A stretch of DNA of 64,000 nucleotides, taken from contig NZ_PPPX01000016.1 of assembly GCF_002902305.1 (NCBI RefSeq), forward strand, positions 163,421-227,420, in the 5' to 3' direction. Under the pieces are notes generated by a model, which saw only the letters and a list, made by a program, of their open reading frames with translations, made no database searches and was not told where the DNA came from. Shown here piece by piece: positions 1-10,552 of this stretch (within the stretch, counting starts at the first letter, position 1; every line of letters starts with the position of its first letter). The position numbers were made by a program, and so were the translations under genes. Source of the DNA: Staphylococcus argensis (lineage in GTDB: Bacteria; Bacillota; Bacilli; Staphylococcales; Staphylococcaceae).

Positions 1-3000
1 AACTTCTGATCCTGGCTCAGCCTTACCTTTAATAGTGTCATCTTCACTATTCACATCATTCGCTGTTGGCGCATCTGGTGCTGTTTTATCTGCCACTGTT
101 GTTGTTGCTTTATCTGAAGTATTACCTGCTTTATCTGTCGCAGTGACTTCAAGTTCTTCGCCACCTTGTAAGTTGACCTCGTCAGGAATTTTAACAGTGT
201 AGTTTCCGTCCTCATCAGCAGTAGCTGTACCTGTTTTATCTCCTGGGAAGTGAACTTTAACTGTAGATCCTGGTTCTGCCTTACCAGTCACTTCTTTATC
301 TGTGCTATTTACACCTTTAACTGATGGTTTGTCTGGCGCAGTTTTATCTGCAACTGGAAGTTTCGCTGGCGTAGACTCATTGTCATGCGCATCAGTAGCT
401 GTAACTGTTAACTCTTCGCCACCTTTGAGATCTACTTTGCTAGGGATTTCAACTGTAAAGTTACCGTCTTTGTCTGTATCACCTGTTGCTGTCGTGCCAT
501 CTGGGAACGTGACTTTAATGTGAGAATTTGGCTCTGCTGTACCTGTAATGTGTTTATCAGCGCTTGTTACGCCATCTACTTTAGGTATTTCTGGAGCTGT
601 TGTATCTGTTACAGTCTTAGTTTCTGCTTGAGAAGTATTACCTGCTTTATCTGTTGCTGTAACGTTTAACTCTTCCTCACCTTTAAGGTCAATGTTCTCA
701 GGAATATCTACTGTATAACGACCGTTATCGTCTGTTTCACCTGTCGCAGTTGTACCGTCTGGGAACGTCACAGTTACCGTAGATTTCGGCTCAGCTTGAC
801 CTGTAATATGTTTGCTATCACTTGTTACATCATCCACAGATGGTTTGTCCGGCGCTGTTGTGTCAGTAACTGTTACTGTCTTCGCATCTGACGTATTACC
901 GTCTTTGTCTGCGGCAGTCACACTGATTTCGTCGTCACCATTTAACTCGACACCTTCTGGAATGTCTACAGTATAGTTTCCGTCTTTATCTGCTGTTGCT
1001 GTGCCAGTTTTGTCGCCTGGGAAGTGAACTGTCACTGTTGAGTTTGGTTCAGCACTACCTGTCACTTTCTTACTATCTGTAGTTACGTCATTCACTTGTG
1101 GAACGTCTGGTGCTGTTTCATCTTTAACTGTAACTTCAGTTGTTTCAGAAGTATTACCATTCGCATCTTTAGCAGTAACTTGAAGTTCTTCGTCACCTTT
1201 AAGTGTCACACCTTTTGGTAAGCCTGCAGTGAAGTTACCATCTTTGTCTGCTGTCGCTTTCGTCTGTTGTCCACCTGGGAATGTAACCGTAACTTCTGAA
1301 TTTGGCTCAGCAGTTCCTGTAACCTTGTCACTATTACTAGTTACTTTGTTGACTTCTGGTTTCTCTGGAGCCGTTTTATCTTCAACTGTTACATGAGTAG
1401 CTTCAGACTCGTTGTCATCTTTGTCTGTCGCTGTAACTGTGAGATCTTCGCCACCAGTTAATTCAACGTCATCTGGAATATCTACTGTGTATTTACCGTT
1501 ATCATCGGCTGTTGCTGTACCAGTCTTGTTACCAGGGAATGAAACTTTCACTGTAGAACCTGGTTCCGCTTCACCTGTGACAGTCTTATCCGTACTGTTC
1601 ACATCATCAACTGTTGGTGCGTCTGGTGCAGTCTTGTCTCCTACTGTGACAGAACTTGGCGCTGAAGTATTGTCGTTATCGTCCACAGCAATAACGTTCA
1701 GTTGTTCGCCACCTTTAAGATGAGCATCTTTAGGAATGTCTACACTGAAGTTACCTTGATCGTCTGCTTTACCTTCAGACTCTCCGCCATTAGGAAACGT
1801 CACTTTCACAGTTGAGCCTGGTTCAGCTGTACCAGTCACTTTATTGTCGTTACTATTCACATCTTTAACTTCAGGTGCATCTGGAGCTGTCTTATCTGAT
1901 ACTACAGTATGTGCTGGTTCAGAGACGTTATCTTTTTTATCTTTAGCGGTTACATCAAGATTCTCGCCGCCTTTGAGAGTAACATCGTCAGGAATCTTCA
2001 CAGTGTAATTACCATTGTCGTCTGCTGTCGCTGTACCTGTTTTATTGTCAGGGAAGTGTACAGTTACTTCTGAGCCTGGTTCGGCTGTACCTGTTACTTC
2101 TTTATCTGTACTATTCACACCTACGACTGTTGGAACATCAGGTGCTGTCTTGTCTTCTACAGTAGTAGAACCTTCTTTAGATACGTTACCGTCAATGTCT
2201 TTTGCTGTAGCAGTGATTTTTTCTCCACCTTTGAGCTTCAAGTCGCTTGGGATTTCGGCGTTATAACGGCCGTCTTTGCCTGCATGTGATTCAACATCTG
2301 TACCATTTGGAAAATGCACGGTAACGATTGAGTTAGGTTCAGCTGTACCTTCTACAATTTTATCCTCACTACTCACATCGTTTACTGTAGGGGCATCAGG
2401 TGCTGTATCGTCCTTAACTACAGTTGTCGTAGCTGGTGAAGTATTACCATCTTCTGTTGCAGTGACTTTCAATGTTTCACGACCGTCTAGTTTCTTGTCA
2501 CCTAGATCGATTGTGTAGTTACCTTGATCATCGGCTTGTGTATCTAGCGTTGAGCCATCTGGGAATTCAACTGTTACAGTTGTGTTGGCTTTCGCTGTAC
2601 ATGTAAGTGACTTATCTTCACTTGAAACGGGTTTGATTGTTGGTGCTTCAGGTGCACGTTTATTGATAACTTTCGTGCTATTTGACTCAGAAATATTACC
2701 TGCATCATCTTCAGAAGTGACTGTGATATTGTCGCCACCGTTGAGTTCAAGATCTTTTGGAAGATCTACAGAATATTCACCTTCATCATTAGCTTTTGCA
2801 TTCACCGTGTCACCATTAGGTAATTTCACGTGAACAGTTGAGCCTGCTTCTGCCTTACCACTAATTGACGTGTTATTTGTAGTTACTTCGTCGATTGTTG
2901 GTTGGTTTGGCGCAGTCTTATCATCAACTGTCACTGTGTCTGAAGGATCACTTTCTTTTCCATTTTTACTAGCAGTAGAAGTCAATTCTGTACCTGCTTT

Positions 3001-5996
3001 CAATGGATTGTCTAAGTGAATCGTACCTGAACTTTGACCATCAGGAATATCAACTGTACCGACTGTATTACCATCTTTGTCTCTCACCGTTACAGTTGAA
3101 CCACCTGTACCATTAACGATAACTTCATTGTCTTTATCGCTAACTGGATTGATTGTTGGTGCTGACACTTTAGAAGTGTCTACAATCTTGAATGTGTTTG
3201 TCTCGTCGTTATCGTAGTCAGGTGAATCAATCGCAATAGTGTACGTACCTTCTGGTGTTTTAGGAATATTTACGCTAAAGGAACCATCAGCGTTTACTGT
3301 ACCTGTACCAACTGTTTCACCATCTGAATTGATAACTTTCGAAGTTTGAGTCGCTGCACCGTCTTTCAATGGCACAGAACCACTTACTACTGTGTCATCT
3401 GTAGTAATATCAGATGCTTTCGGTTGGCCTACGAGTGGAGATGTCTTGTAGTTCACTACTTCGTCGCCGTCATTCTTGCCGTCACCATCAGTGTCAGGGT
3501 TGAATGGATCAGAATGTGTATTTTGACGTTCATAGTTATCGAGTAAGCCATCTCTATCATAGTCTTGGATTGCAAGCGTTGATGTACCAAGCGTGTTATT
3601 GATGAGTTTACCTTTGTTATCAGTTAAGTAACCGTTGAAGTTGAAGAGTTCTTTTTGTTTCACGTTTCACGGATGAGATTTCCATCATCATCGTATTCTG
3701 CATCTTTAGTTAAAATGTTGTTAGGACTCTGATTGAATTTCAAGACGATACGAATACCGATTGGCTCAGGAGTTGAGTTGTTAAATTCAATCAACTTGTT
3801 CATATCTTTAGCTGTAATTGAACCTTTACCATCTTTATCTAATGAAAGATCTGCAACCTTATTTTTTGCATTGTAATCTTTATTGAAACCTGACAAACCT
3901 TCATAATCATGCAAATGGAGTTCAGCTCCTGAAATGTATGGTAAAAGGTCTTTATCAATTTGATAGTTGTATGTCCACTCTTTATTATCAGCATACAAGT
4001 TGTAGCTGAAAATGCTATTTTTCATAATGGTTTGATCTAGCAACAAACCACCATGTTCTCCAATATCTTGATTATATTGAACAGAACCTGAACTTCCTAG
4101 GAAAGATTTCTGGTTAGCATCAGATAAATCTTTTTCTTTATCAGTGAGCTCTTTATCAACATCTGTTAAGAAGTAACCACTATTTTCTGCTGTACGAATA
4201 ATTTTATTTGTTTCATCATTTCGTACATAGATATGGTAGTTTAACTTATCGTTCTCTAGGTTTTCCTCTTTTAAAATATTTTCAACGGTATCATCAAGTT
4301 CAATTTTACCGTTCTCAGCTGTGTAAGTCGCTAAGATAGTCGCACCACCAAAGAGACCGCCTTCCGCACGAATATAGTTGACTTCCCAAGTGTCTGTCAA
4401 TTCGCCATTTTCATTTTTAAGTCGTTTGAATTCAACGGGTGTACTTCTATTCATTGGATTAGCTGAGATTTTTGTAACGTGTTTGGCTAGACGTGGATCC
4501 AAGTTCAAATCAATTTTATATCTATCTAAAGAGTTAGATCCTGACATATAATTGTGAATCTTGAATGGAATCGTCGTTGATTTCTTAGCCTCATCACTAT
4601 CTAAGCTATCTGGATCAAACATCATTTGCGCAAAAGTATAGTTATCTTCATAACCTAAAGATTTAGTGACTTTCGTATCTTTCGCTGCACGTGTCACAGC
4701 TTCCGTTGAATAAGCACTAAAGAATGCTGAACCTGGACGAATGGCTTGTGGTGAATCTTTATCTTTTTGATTTGCGAATTGGATTAAAGCAGATTTCAAT
4801 ACTTTATCTGAAATTGTCGCATTGGAATCTTTGTCATAATCAATGTCTGCATCTTAAAGCACAGATTTCGCTTGTTCGTCGCCAAGTTGGTCTTTCAAGT
4901 AATCATTAACTGTGTCTTCTTTACCTTTAGAATCTGTGTCGTCTAACTTAGATTGTAATTCGTCTTTTTTCTCGTCAGAATCTGAAGCTTTTGTATCTTT
5001 TGTGTCTTGGTTTTCGTTATCTGATTTGTCTTTTCCTTGTTCTACTGCTTCTGAGTCATCTTCATCTGATTCTGTTTCTTTATCAGATGATTTATCGTCA
5101 GACTTTTCGTCTGTCTGATCTTCATCTGATTTGTCATCAGCTTGCTTTTCTTCAGATTTATCTTCATCAGACTTATCTTCATTGGATTGAGATTCGCTAT
5201 CAGACTCTGCTTTATCTGAACCTTTTTTAGATTGTTCTTCTTTTTGACTATTTTTATCCGAATTTTCATCAGCTGATTGTGAATCATCTTTAGCTTCATT
5301 ATCAGATTTACCTTTATCATCGTCGCTAGATTGTTCTTTGTCAGACTCAGCAGCGTTGTCGTTTGAAACGTTATCGTCAGACGTGTCTTGTTTATCCGCG
5401 TCATCTTTAGTTGAATGATTGTCAGCTTGATCCTGTTTTTCAGTTTCGTTTACATGTGAATCATCATTACTTGTCTCGTCGTCAGAAGCATTTTTATCAG
5501 TTGCGTCTTCGTCAGTTGTAGCTTGTTTAGCGTCTGACTTATGTACGTCATCAGCATCTGAGGCTGGCTGATCTACGTCATCTTGTGAAGGATTACTTTG
5601 ATCATCTGAAGCTTGTGATTGAGAGGAAGAAGGTTGTGAAGTTTCGTTAGAATCTTGTGATGACTGAGCAGTTTCTTCAGTATTTGATTCTTGTGGTGAT
5701 TGATTATCTTGATTTGTGTCGTTATTTACTTGAGGATCATGTGCTGTCTCTTGTGATGATGTGTCGTGAGATGTAGTTGAATGATTAGAATCGTCACTCG
5801 AACTTTGGCTATCATTTGCACTCACACTACTTTGTGCATCGTTCGTTTCAGCCGCTTTCGCATCATTATTGATACCAAATACAAGTGTCGCACCAATTAA
5901 GATAGATGCTGTACCGACTGTGAAACGTCGTATAGAGTATTTGTTATTTCTGTTCGGAATGAAATCTAATTTTCCTTGTGGTTTTCTCTTTCTCAA
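1..5996 (-). pseudogene. bap: Bap-like giant surface adhesin, interrupted twice, continues past left edge
   Basis: Biofilm-associated surface protein of the Bap type, exported and normally anchored to the wall; its C-terminus lies outside the window. The best start is TTG at 5996, behind a GGGGG Shine-Dalgarno, giving a YSIRR/GTAS signal peptide with the A-K-A-A-E cleavage region. Next comes an acidic Ser/Asp/Glu-rich stretch of about 300 residues (A-like region). A globular B-like region follows (about 4850-3660) with EF-hand-like loops such as DYDKDSN and DKDGKGS. After it lie further Ca-loop motifs (DYDRDGLLDN, DTDGDGKNDG) and at least eleven Ig-like repeats. This order (signal, A, EF-hand B, 86-residue C repeats) is that of S. 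aureus Bap. Two lesions are seen: an in-frame TAA at 4854-4856 (codon 381), and a 1-nt deletion near 3660-3669, where one extra G would rejoin the frames as RETVKQKEL. The frame is then open to base 1. No full-length protein is expected unless the lesions are sequencing errors. Confidence 0.85.
80..3170 (-). repeat. Tandem 258-bp Ig-like (Bap C-type) coding repeats
   Basis: A recurrent linker (encoding D-K/T-T-A-P-x-x-P) occurs at about 80, 338, 596, 854, 1112, 1370, 1628, 1886, 2144, 2402, 2654 and 2912. The spacing is 258 bp throughout, except for one 252-bp unit. Each unit encodes about 86 residues with the order G-x-A-E-P-x-S-x-V, F-P-x-G, D-x-x-G-x-Y-T-V-x-I-P, G-x-E-E-L-x-V-T-A-x-D. That pattern is a beta-sandwich Ig-like fold. 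The copies are diverged from each other rather than identical, so the array is old or has been under diversifying exchange. The unit length matches the 86-residue C repeats known in Bap. Confidence 0.9.
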
Positions 5997-6605
5997 ATTA
6001 ACTACCCCCGAAATTATTGGTAATGTAAAATGTTTATTCCCTAATGAAATAGAGACTATAATTTTATCTACCACAATGTACCACGAAACTAAACAGATAT
6101 CTACACATTTATTTATGAATAGAATTACTTACATTTGTTAATGTTTTTCATAGTTAACTTTTTGTATAAAATCAGAAATGGTTTATGTAACTATTCTTAT
6201 TTCATTTGAATTTGTTGATATGTGTAAATCAATATACTTAGGTTCACTAATTTTTCTGTCACTTAATTCAAACTCAGTAAAATTCAGGATTACGAGGAAA
6301 TAAAGATTATTTTTTTACTCAAATCAATTAAATTTAACAGATTAGAGTCGTTTTGGATATGTAGACATTACTTAATTGAATACAATACAGTTTTGTAATA
6401 TATAACGAAGAGACTCTTTTAAACGAACTTTGATAGCGGTCAACTACTTATCCATTTGCTTTCACTCTTACGAAAAAAAATTAAAAAAATTTATTTCGAC
6501 CTTAGTTTGAGTGGGTCACTTTTCTAATTTGCGATACTGAATTGTGCATTGAAGTAAAAACTACATCTATAACAGAGCAGTCTGTTTTTTTCAAAAACGA
6601 AAAAA
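5997..6605. other. Non-coding AT-rich gap between bap and saeS
   Basis: About 600 bp without a convincing gene. It should hold the bap promoter and leader (bap reads leftwards), with the GGGGG ribosome-binding site just above the TTG start. I could not pick a confident promoter. No SaeR-type GTTAA-N6-GTTAA pair is present. Two GTTAA motifs at about 6136 and 6151 are wrongly spaced. Confidence 0.5.
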
Positions 6606-6634
6606 GAGCTACGATAATTCAACTATCGTAACTC
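6606..6634 (-). terminator. Intrinsic terminator of the sae operon
   Basis: On the minus strand GAGTTACGATA pairs with TATCGTAGCTC around a 7-nt loop and is followed by TTTTTT. It lies 7 bp after the saeS stop codon. Confidence 0.85.
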
Positions 6635-6640
6635 AATAAT

Positions 6641-7678
6641 TTAACTCGTTTCTTCTATCATTGGAAATTTCACCATCATCTTCGTCCCTTTTCCAAGTTC
6701 GCTTTCAACTTCTATACTTGCGCCAATCTGTTCAGCTAAAGATTGCGCAATATACAGGCCGAGGCCAGAACCTCCTGTTTGCAGATTTCGAGATTGTTCT
6801 ACGCGATAAGTACGGTCATGTGCGATGTCATCTTCCGCAATACCTATCCCTTGATCAATGACAGAAACAGAAATTTGATGTGTATCATCTTCCTTAATTT
6901 CTACAATAATCGGTGTACCTGAATCTGAGAATTTCAATGCGTTGTCTATCAAATTTGAAATAATCCGTTCTAAAGCGACCTTGTCTTGTTGGAAACGAGG
7001 TATCTGCTTAGGCATTCTCAAATCTAACTGGCGGTGCTCTTCTTCGATACGTTGTTGGAAGGCATCAAAGATAGGAAGGAGTAACTGATCCATCTGAATG
7101 GCTGATTGGGGTCTTGAAGCATCACTTAGCGTCACCACGGCAGTTAAATCATCAAACATTTGACTCAATCGTTCGCTTTGGTCAATCAACACTTGATGTG
7201 CGTGCCTTTCCGGTTCTTCCCCTTGAATTACACCATCTTTCAACGCTTCGGAATAGGATTTAATACTAGCTAGCGGCGTCTTTAAATCATGCGCGAGATT
7301 CTGTATCATATGTACCTTTTCCGTTTGTTCCTCTTGAATTTGAGTCATCTGATCCTGTACGCGTTCGACCATATAATGAAAGGAATCGTTAAGTTCACTC
7401 AATTCTCGAGGCGTGTGAATATCAATTTTTTCTATATTAAAATACCCTTCAGACACTTTCTGAGTTTGTAGATTCAACTTTTCCAACCGATGAATCGTAG
7501 GTACAAGGAAAGTCATCGCTATCATTACAGTGATCAAACTGGATATAAGTGAAAATGCCGTTAATACAAGTGTTTGATGAACGTCGAACCACATCATTTT
7601 ATAAAGCACAAGAAGAAAAAGTGTAGAAATGACGATGGAACTAATGAAAGATATGAATAACTGTTTGCGTATCGTCAT
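6641..7678 (-). CDS. saeS: Sensor histidine kinase SaeS
   Basis: Membrane sensor kinase of the SaeRS two-component system, which controls exotoxin and adhesin genes in staphylococci. The 345-residue protein has two N-terminal membrane segments (about 8-28 and 37-60) with almost no extracellular loop, the intramembrane-sensing layout of S. aureus SaeS. A HAMP-like linker follows, then the H-box NLAHDLKTPLASIKSYSE (about residue 130), the N-box NLIDNALKFS, and G-boxes DQGIGI and GGSGLGLYIA. ATG directly abuts the saeR stop codon (TAG-ATG), with AGGAGGGG as ribosome-binding site, so the two genes are translationally coupled. The match to SaeS is by remembered motif pattern and by the complete operon context. 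Confidence 0.93.
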   Translation of the reverse strand: MTIRKQLFISFISSIVISTLFLLVLYKMMWFDVHQTLVLTAFSLISSLITVMIAMTFLVPTIHRLEKLNLQTQKVSEGYFNIEKIDIHTPRELSELNDSFHYMVERVQDQMTQIQEEQTEKVHMIQNLAHDLKTPLASIKSYSEALKDGVIQGEEPERHAHQVLIDQSERLSQMFDDLTAVVTLSDASRPQSAIQMDQLLLPIFDAFQQRIEEEHRQLDLRMPKQIPRFQQDKVALERIISNLIDNALKFSDSGTPIIVEIKEDDTHQISVSVIDQGIGIAEDDIAHDRTYRVEQSRNLQTGGSGLGLYIAQSLAEQIGASIEVESELGKGTKMMVKFPMIEETS

Positions 7679-8362
7679 CTAACCCCTCCTCTGGAACTTG
7701 TAACCCAGTCCCCAAACTGTACTAATTTCATAATCCTCATAATGATGCACATCCAATTTCTCACGAATTCTGTGAATATGGACGTTGAGAGTATTCATAT
7801 CTTCATAATATTCATAGCCCCAAACTTGTTCGAGTAAATCTGTCTTTGATAGCGCCTCATCCACGTGTGTTGCGAAATACCATAACAATTCAAATTCTTT
7901 AACGCGAAAATTAATAACTTCACCATTAACCGTCGCCGTTTTCGTCACATTATTCAACGTCAGTGAACCCAACGCTAACGTTTCTTGAGAACGGGACGAT
8001 TTGTTTACACGTGCCAAAAGATTTTTAGCACGAATTACAAGTTCACGGGGGCTAAATGGCTTTTTAATATAATCATCAGCCCCTAACATGAGACCATAAA
8101 TCGTCTCAGATTCCGTCGTCTTGGCAGTGAGATAAATATATGGAATATCGAGCTGCATCGCTTTCATTTCTTGAACAACTGCATAGCCGTCCTTCTCCGG
8201 CATCATAATATCGAGAATGAGCAAATCGATTTCATTGGTCAACAACGCAATGGCCTCTTGACCATTCGCAGCTGTCGAAACCTGATAACCTTCAAACTCG
8301 AAGTATGTCTTACATATGTCGCGAATCGCCTCTTCATCATCAACGATTAGTATATGTTCCAT
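7679..8362 (-). CDS. saeR: Response regulator SaeR (OmpR/PhoB type)
   Basis: DNA-binding partner of SaeS. The 227-residue protein has a receiver domain (1-115) with the acidic pair DDEE, the phospho-acceptor in [13 protein letters not shown] (Asp about 51), the T/K switch in YLTAKT and KKPF. A winged-helix effector follows (about 130-227) with [26 protein letters not shown] and TVWGLGYKF. The family binds GTTAA-N6-GTTAA, and two such sites lie upstream of saeP in this window, indicating autoregulation. The saeQ reading frame runs 23 bp into saeR. Confidence 0.94.
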   Translation of the reverse strand: MEHILIVDDEEAIRDICKTYFEFEGYQVSTAANGQEAIALLTNEIDLLILDIMMPEKDGYAVVQEMKAMQLDIPYIYLTAKTTESETIYGLMLGADDYIKKPFSPRELVIRAKNLLARVNKSSRSQETLALGSLTLNNVTKTATVNGEVINFRVKEFELLWYFATHVDEALSKTDLLEQVWGYEYYEDMNTLNVHIHRIREKLDVHHYEDYEISTVWGLGYKFQRRG

Positions 8363-8801
8363 CCTTATCAGTCCTTAGCTGTGATCTCTTAAAGAAGTGT
8401 GACAAACTCAGCGTCTGTAACGTCTCTTTATTCATTAACAATATTATAAAGAAAAATAGCTGTAATGGGTACGTAAATATCATATCTGCGAGAAGATAAT
8501 TTAACATCACAAATACACCAAAGAAACTGGCAGAATATGATAAAATGCCCAAAATCAATCCAAGACCTATCGCAATTTCGCCCAGCGGAATCATCCAGTG
8601 AAATAGCTCTAATTGATGCGCGACGACATGACTAAAGAAGTATTTGTACCAGTCGGGTGAATCTTGGTTCGACTGAATAACAGGAACGAGTCCATCTACC
8701 GCAAATCCCCCGGTCAATTTCTCGAAACCTTGTTTTAGAATCACGATTCCAGAGCCTAAACGTATGAGTAAGACAACCACTTTCCAAATTAATTTCAACA
8801 T
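8340..8801 (-). CDS. saeQ: SaeQ, DoxX-family membrane protein
   Basis: A 153-residue integral membrane protein with four hydrophobic segments, of the DoxX family. In S. aureus, SaeQ with SaeP forms a complex that stimulates SaeS phosphatase activity and so damps the response. Visible features are the N-terminal helix with [19 protein letters not shown] and the mid-protein [14 protein letters not shown]. The start chosen is ATG 8801 behind GAGGG; an upstream in-frame ATG at 8861 would add 20 residues without a ribosome-binding site. The C-terminal tail is hydrophilic and overlaps saeR. Confidence 0.9.
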   Translation of the reverse strand: MLKLIWKVVVLLIRLGSGIVILKQGFEKLTGGFAVDGLVPVIQSNQDSPDWYKYFFSHVVAHQLELFHWMIPLGEIAIGLGLILGILSYSASFFGVFVMLNYLLADMIFTYPLQLFFFIILLMNKETLQTLSLSHFFKRSQLRTDKDGTYTNR

Positions 8802-8830
8802 TGATACCCTCGTCCTTTCTATTATTAAAA

Positions 8831-8874
8831 AATGAGATAGAACTGATTGTAGTGTCATCACATCCTATCTCATT
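8831..8874 (-). terminator. Hairpin between saeP and saeQ
   Basis: AATGAGATAG at 8831-8840 pairs perfectly with CTATCTCATT at 8865-8874 around a 24-nt loop. On the minus strand the stem is followed by TTTTAATAA. It could end a saeP-only transcript or act as a processing barrier, as suits the multiple sae transcripts known in S. aureus. Confidence 0.6.
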
Positions 8875-8945
8875 CCTACCGCTTACTGAGGTCAAAGTTC
8901 AGTTTCTAAGAATTTAGCTGCTTTTGGGGAGCAATTTCTCATTCT

Positions 8946-9404
8946 TTATTTCAACATCGCATTACCAAATACGACATGTGCTTTATCGCAATAAATCGTT
9001 ACGCTATCATAATCTTTCATATCGACGTCTTTAAGATCGAAAGTTTGTTCTTTCTTGTCATACATTACTTTGTCGATCTTCATACCATTTTTAACGTCGC
9101 CATTTTTCGTTAAATACACGTGTAAGTCGGGACCTTTTGAAGATTTGAAATCAGTGAGCATGAGTTTGTTGTCTTTAATCATCGCCTTACCTTCGACCAT
9201 TTGTTTATTTTCGCCTTTAAACATGCCCTCTTTCATCATTTTGTTAGATTTTGAATCTTTCATGTTGTCTTTTTTATCCATTTTACTTTCCATCTTGTTG
9301 TCATCAGATTTCTTCATATCTTTGTCGTCGTCCATATTTCCGCATGCCCCAAGTAGTAGAGATGTTGCAACAGTTGTAGAGATAAGTAGTGATTTAATTT
9401 TCAT
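8946..9404 (-). CDS. saeP: SaeP lipoprotein (DM13-like domain)
   Basis: Membrane-anchored lipoprotein and co-regulator of SaeS. It has a lipobox (LLLGACG, Cys about 21), then a linker (about 22-62) very rich in Asp, Lys and Met, then a compact beta domain of DM13 type with GPDLHVYLTKNGDVKNG and a YCDKAHVVFG-like C-terminus. Length 152 is close to S. aureus SaeP. ATG 9404 has AAGGAACT as ribosome-binding site. It is the first gene of the operon, directly below the SaeR boxes. The roughly nine methionines in the linker are unusual and could be metal-binding or simply low-complexity. Confidence 0.88.
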   Translation of the reverse strand: MKIKSLLISTTVATSLLLGACGNMDDDKDMKKSDDNKMESKMDKKDNMKDSKSNKMMKEGMFKGENKQMVEGKAMIKDNKLMLTDFKSSKGPDLHVYLTKNGDVKNGMKIDKVMYDKKEQTFDLKDVDMKDYDSVTIYCDKAHVVFGNAMLK

Positions 9405-9470
9405 TGTGAGTTCCTTCTTTCATTTAATTTTTACAATTCTTATCTTAATCTGGATGGTCACCGAATCCCA

Positions 9471-9507
9471 TTAACTGTTTATTAATCATTCTTAACTAAT
9501 TCTTAAC
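9471..9507 (-). promoter_or_regulatory. Two SaeR binding sites upstream of saeP
   Basis: Read on the minus strand, 9507-9492 is GTTAAGAATTAGTTAA, a perfect GTTAA-N6-GTTAA. Then 9486-9471 is ATTAATAAACAGTTAA, with one mismatch. Four half-sites are thus phased at 11, 10 and 11 bp on one face of the helix, about 70-100 bp above the saeP start. This is the layout expected for the autoregulated sae P1 promoter. Confidence 0.85.
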
Positions 9508-9675
9508 TGTTCAATAACTCGATTTAAGCGGCTTGAAAGTGCGCTATTTCGCGTTTTAGTAAAATGATTTTAGCTATATTTAACACAGTACCTTGCAATG
9601 TATAATAGTAGGTGCTATATTAAATATGTCACTACTATACAATGTTTAATACTGAATGATGTGGAGGTCTAAATA

Positions 9676-9999
9676 TTGAACATACAATTTAAGAAAGGTG
9701 CCTTGGAATTCATCGTCTTGTTGATTATTCAGGGCGAAGATCAATATGGATATTCCTTAGTGCAACGCATCACACCAAGAATTAGCATTTCAGAAGGCAC
9801 AGTTTATCCATTATTGCGCCGCCTCGTTAAAGACGATTACCTCACAACGTATTTCAAAGCGTCTACTGAAGGTCCGGCGCGTAAATACTACAGTATTACC
9901 GAAAGCGGCCAGGCGCGTTTAGCTACGTTACTCGACGAATGGCGCAGTTTCACTGAAGCAATTGATTTATTTTTAGAGGAGAGTGAGATTAATGACTAA
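9676..9999 (+). CDS. PadR-family transcriptional regulator
   Basis: A 107-residue winged-helix repressor of the PadR family. The start is TTG at 9676 with an ideal GGAGGT ribosome-binding site at 9663-9668. Diagnostic residues are GALEFIVLLII, YGYSLVQRI, SEGTVYPLLRRLVKDDYL and GPARKYYSIT. It overlaps the next gene by 8 bp (ATGACTAA) and heads a three-gene operon with DUF1700 and DUF4097 proteins. In Firmicutes this trio responds to envelope stress, and the PadR protein usually represses its own operon. Confidence 0.9.
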   Translation: MNIQFKKGALEFIVLLIIQGEDQYGYSLVQRITPRISISEGTVYPLLRRLVKDDYLTTYFKASTEGPARKYYSITESGQARLATLLDEWRSFTEAIDLFLEESEIND

Positions 10000-10552
10000 A
10001 AATGAATATTTGAAGCAGTTGGATAAGCATCTCAAGCACGTCACTAAAGAAGATCGCCAAGATGTGCTAGCTGAATATGAAACGCATTTCATTAGTGGTC
10101 AGAAAGACGGTAAATCTGAAGAAGAAATCGCACGCGAGCTCGGCAATCCGAAGCAACTTGCGCGCGAATTGAATGCGACGTTAGCTGTGGAAAGCGCGAA
10201 ATCAGAGGGCGGTTCTAAGAACATTGGTAAAGCCATTCTTGCAGTCATGGGCTTAAGTTTACTCAACTTCTTTATTGTGCTCATTCCCGCATTCTTCTTA
10301 CTAATGATTTTAATCGGACTCGTAGCAATCGGAATCACCCTACTCATGTTCCCAGTCTTTTTAATCGTCAAAGCAGTGAACCCTGAACACGGACCCGTAG
10401 AGCACGGCGACATATACATCACCATCGCAAGTATCGGCGTATTGATGATGCTCATCGTCGTATTGATTGTAGCTGTAAAATGGATTAGCAAACTATTTAT
10501 CAAATATCTTAAATGGAACATTCATGTCGTGAAAGGAAGTGCTTCAGCATGA
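9992..10552 (+). CDS. DUF1700 (HAAS-domain) membrane protein
   Basis: A 186-residue protein. The N-terminal cytosolic helical HAAS segment (about 1-65) has LKHVTKEDRQDVLAEYETHF and ARELGNPKQLARELN, the family signature. Four hydrophobic segments follow (about 75-170). ATG 9992 is chosen with AGAGGAGAG upstream; a GTG at 9983 is also in frame but too close to that site. It links the PadR regulator to the DUF4097 protein, and the stop codon overlaps the next start (ATGA). Confidence 0.85.
   Translation: MTKNEYLKQLDKHLKHVTKEDRQDVLAEYETHFISGQKDGKSEEEIARELGNPKQLARELNATLAVESAKSEGGSKNIGKAILAVMGLSLLNFFIVLIPAFFLLMILIGLVAIGITLLMFPVFLIVKAVNPEHGPVEHGDIYITIASIGVLMMLIVVLIVAVKWISKLFIKYLKWNIHVVKGSASA

Noticed and set aside
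1..3170. CRISPR array because of regular repeats
   Set aside because: The 258-bp period is far too long, the repeats are diverged and translate into one continuous reading frame.
302..3546. Series of open frames on the plus strand opposite the bap repeats
   Set aside because: They recur with the 258-bp period and are shadows of the repeats; no ribosome-binding sites, and their composition mirrors the antisense of Ig-like domains.
5042..5404. 120-codon frame overlapping the acidic A region of bap on the same strand
   Set aside because: Low-complexity Lys/Ile/Asn shadow of the Ser/Asp-rich coding frame; no ribosome-binding site.
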